From NCBI GenBank assembly GCA_027451605.1, contig DAIDJA010000099.1, positions 1 to 6,657 on the forward strand: a stretch of 6,657 nt of DNA. The letters run 5' to 3'. Both the position numbers and the translations under genes were made by a program. This DNA comes from Acidimicrobiales bacterium (GTDB lineage Bacteria; Actinomycetota; Acidimicrobiia; Acidimicrobiales; JABEUL01). Positions 5,413-6,657 of the stretch are shown piece by piece. Each line of letters starts with the position of its first letter. Position 1 is the stretch's first letter. The notes under the pieces are model-generated. The model was not told the origin of the DNA. It was given only the letters and a program-made list of their open reading frames with translations, and searched no databases.

Positions 5413-6657
5413 GTGTATTTAAAATCTCTGGTGTTAAAAGGTTTCAAATCTTTTGCGGATACCACCGATATCAATTTTGAACCCGGCGTAACCGTAGTGG
5501 TTGGTCCAAACGGATCGGGTAAGTCAAACATAGTAGATGCGGTGGCATGGGTATTGGGCGCCCAGGGACCGTCAATAGTTCGTTCTTCAAAGATGGAAGA
5601 CGTAATATTTGCAGGTAATTCCACCAAGCCCGCACTCGGGCGCGCAGAAGTGATCTTGACTGTCGACAATTCAGCCCGAAGACTCCCGATTGATCTTTCC
5701 GAGGTCACGATATCTCGGGTACTTTTTAGAAGCGGCGACAGCGAATATTTCATAAACGGAGCTCCGTGCAGGCTCTTGGATATTCAGGAACTTCTTTCCG
5801 ATACCGGAGTTGGCAGAAGCCAGCACGTTATAATCTCCCAGGGACAGATAGATGCTATTTTAACGGCTAAAGCCGAAGAGCGGCGAGCGGTCATCGAAGA
5901 AGCAGCCGGAGTACTGAAATTTCGTCGCAGAAAAGAAAAAGCCGAAAGAAGACTTTTGGCTTCACAGGCAAATTTGGATCGAGTCCAAGACACTATGCGT
6001 GAAGTGAGGCGCCAAATCGGCCCCCTTAAAAAACAGGCCACTGCAGCCATTAGACATTCCGAAATTATTAATGAATTATATAGCCTCAGACTTTATCAAA
6101 GCGGTAGAGAACTTACTATGTTGCAGAACACCTTAAGTGGCTCCTTTGAAATTGAAGCTCGACTAAAACAAAGTGAATCTGAACTGTCAGAAGAAATTCG
6201 CAAGGCAGTCGAACGGGAAACTATTTTCCAACAGAAGCTGATTCGAGGACAAGACACGGACCTGACTTCCAAGGTATCTGCACTCGGTAGTCTAAAAGAA
6301 AAGACCAAGGGTCTGATAGCCGTAATAGTCGAGCGCAGAAGACTTTATGAAACCAAAAGAAACCAAGTATTGGACGAGCAGGTTGTAAACAGTCTTGAAG
6401 CCGAAGCGGAGGACATAAACAGAAATTTGACTGCTTTAAACCTTGAGCAGGAAAAGCTTGCCCCGATGACTCATGAGATCTCAGCAACCGAATCTCAGTT
6501 ACAAACCCTTAAAATCACCTACGAGAAACTATTTTCCGACACTGATTCTACCGGTGATAACCCGGTATCAAAATACAATGAATATGGGGCTCTACTTGAA
6601 GGCTTGGATAAAGCCCGAAACTCAACCGATAGGCTTTTGAGCCAATTAAAGCAAAAC
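5413..6657 (+). CDS. smc: Chromosome segregation protein SMC (3' partial)
   Basis: The first 415 codons of the SMC ATPase, which dimerises and with ScpA/ScpB extrudes DNA loops to compact and separate chromosomes. I translated the frame from GTG 5413 to the window end with no stop. It opens (M)YLKSLVLKGFKSFAD, the canonical SMC start, which fixes the start codon. Walker A is GPNGSGKS (31-38). The Arg-finger segment is R57-SSKMEDVIFAG, at the same number as R57 of B. subtilis SMC, with SS where GG is common. The Q-loop is IISQGQID (140-147) with Q143. The head's N-terminal half ends near EERRAVIEEAAGVLKFRRRK (135-178 region). From about 175 on, the sequence is charged coiled coil with a break near TDSTGDNPVSK (377-387). 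The hinge, second arm, signature motif and Walker B lie beyond the window. The gene is divergent from acpP. Confidence 0.97.
   Translation, partial: MYLKSLVLKGFKSFADTTDINFEPGVTVVVGPNGSGKSNIVDAVAWVLGAQGPSIVRSSKMEDVIFAGNSTKPALGRAEVILTVDNSARRLPIDLSEVTISRVLFRSGDSEYFINGAPCRLLDIQELLSDTGVGRSQHVIISQGQIDAILTAKAEERRAVIEEAAGVLKFRRRKEKAERRLLASQANLDRVQDTMREVRRQIGPLKKQATAAIRHSEIINELYSLRLYQSGRELTMLQNTLSGSFEIEARLKQSESELSEEIRKAVERETIFQQKLIRGQDTDLTSKVSALGSLKEKTKGLIAVIVERRRLYETKRNQVLDEQVVNSLEAEAEDINRNLTALNLEQEKLAPMTHEISATESQLQTLKITYEKLFSDTDSTGDNPVSKYNEYGALLEGLDKARNSTDRLLSQLKQN

Noticed and set aside
5340..6487. Several open frames of 70-137 codons on the minus strand opposite smc
   Set aside because: They lie antisense to a clearly recognised SMC coding sequence, show low-complexity serine/arginine/leucine-rich translations, and have no recognisable domain.
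1..6657. tRNA, rRNA, CRISPR array, insertion sequence, phage or defence system
   Set aside because: I saw no cloverleaf-like sequence, regularly spaced repeats, transposase or integrase motifs, or terminal inverted repeats. All the larger genes are ordinary chromosomal families.

Overview
The window looks like core chromosome from a moderately low-GC member of the Actinomycetota, possibly an Acidimicrobiia-like lineage. The evidence is gene content, not a database match. An NAD(P)-dependent epimerase-like protein is paired with a PlsC-type acyltransferase, resembling the mycobacterial Rv0501/Rv0502 pair. A RimJ-type acetyltransferase resembles Rv0995. The acyl carrier protein has an actinobacterial-looking insertion. 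GTG starts are frequent (mutM, rnc, smc), and most starts have little or no Shine-Dalgarno sequence. GC content was judged by eye only.

Layout: positions 1-67 hold the last 21 codons of a plus-strand gene, possibly a class-V aminotransferase or cysteine desulfurase. A T-rich spacer with a hairpin follows, then a plus-strand GNAT acetyltransferase (249-893). A hairpin near 1020-1034 separates it from a minus-strand block that reads, in transcription order, acpP (5202-4927), rnc (4906-4145), mutM (4008-3172), a lysophospholipid-type acyltransferase (3018-2119) and an SDR epimerase-like gene (2116-1067). The chromosome-organisation gene smc starts at 5413 on the plus strand, divergent from acpP, and runs off the end of the window after 415 codons, inside its first coiled-coil arm.

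How the genes relate: acpP and rnc are 20 nt apart and probably share a transcript. mutM (136-nt gap) and the acyltransferase (153-nt gap) probably have their own promoters. The acyltransferase gene has a candidate leaderless promoter directly before its ATG. The acyltransferase and epimerase genes are 2 nt apart and are almost certainly co-transcribed, which suggests a shared role at the envelope or in lipid metabolism. acpP, rnc, mutM and smc are frequent chromosomal neighbours in bacteria. Here smc faces away from the others, so the 210-nt spacer at 5203-5412 must carry both promoters.

I found no mobile element, CRISPR array, tRNA, rRNA or defence-like cassette, and no clearly new multi-gene system. 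The points most worth checking are the epimerase-like protein that lacks the catalytic tyrosine and is coupled to the acyltransferase, the candidate leaderless promoter, and the repeats in the acpP/smc divergent spacer.
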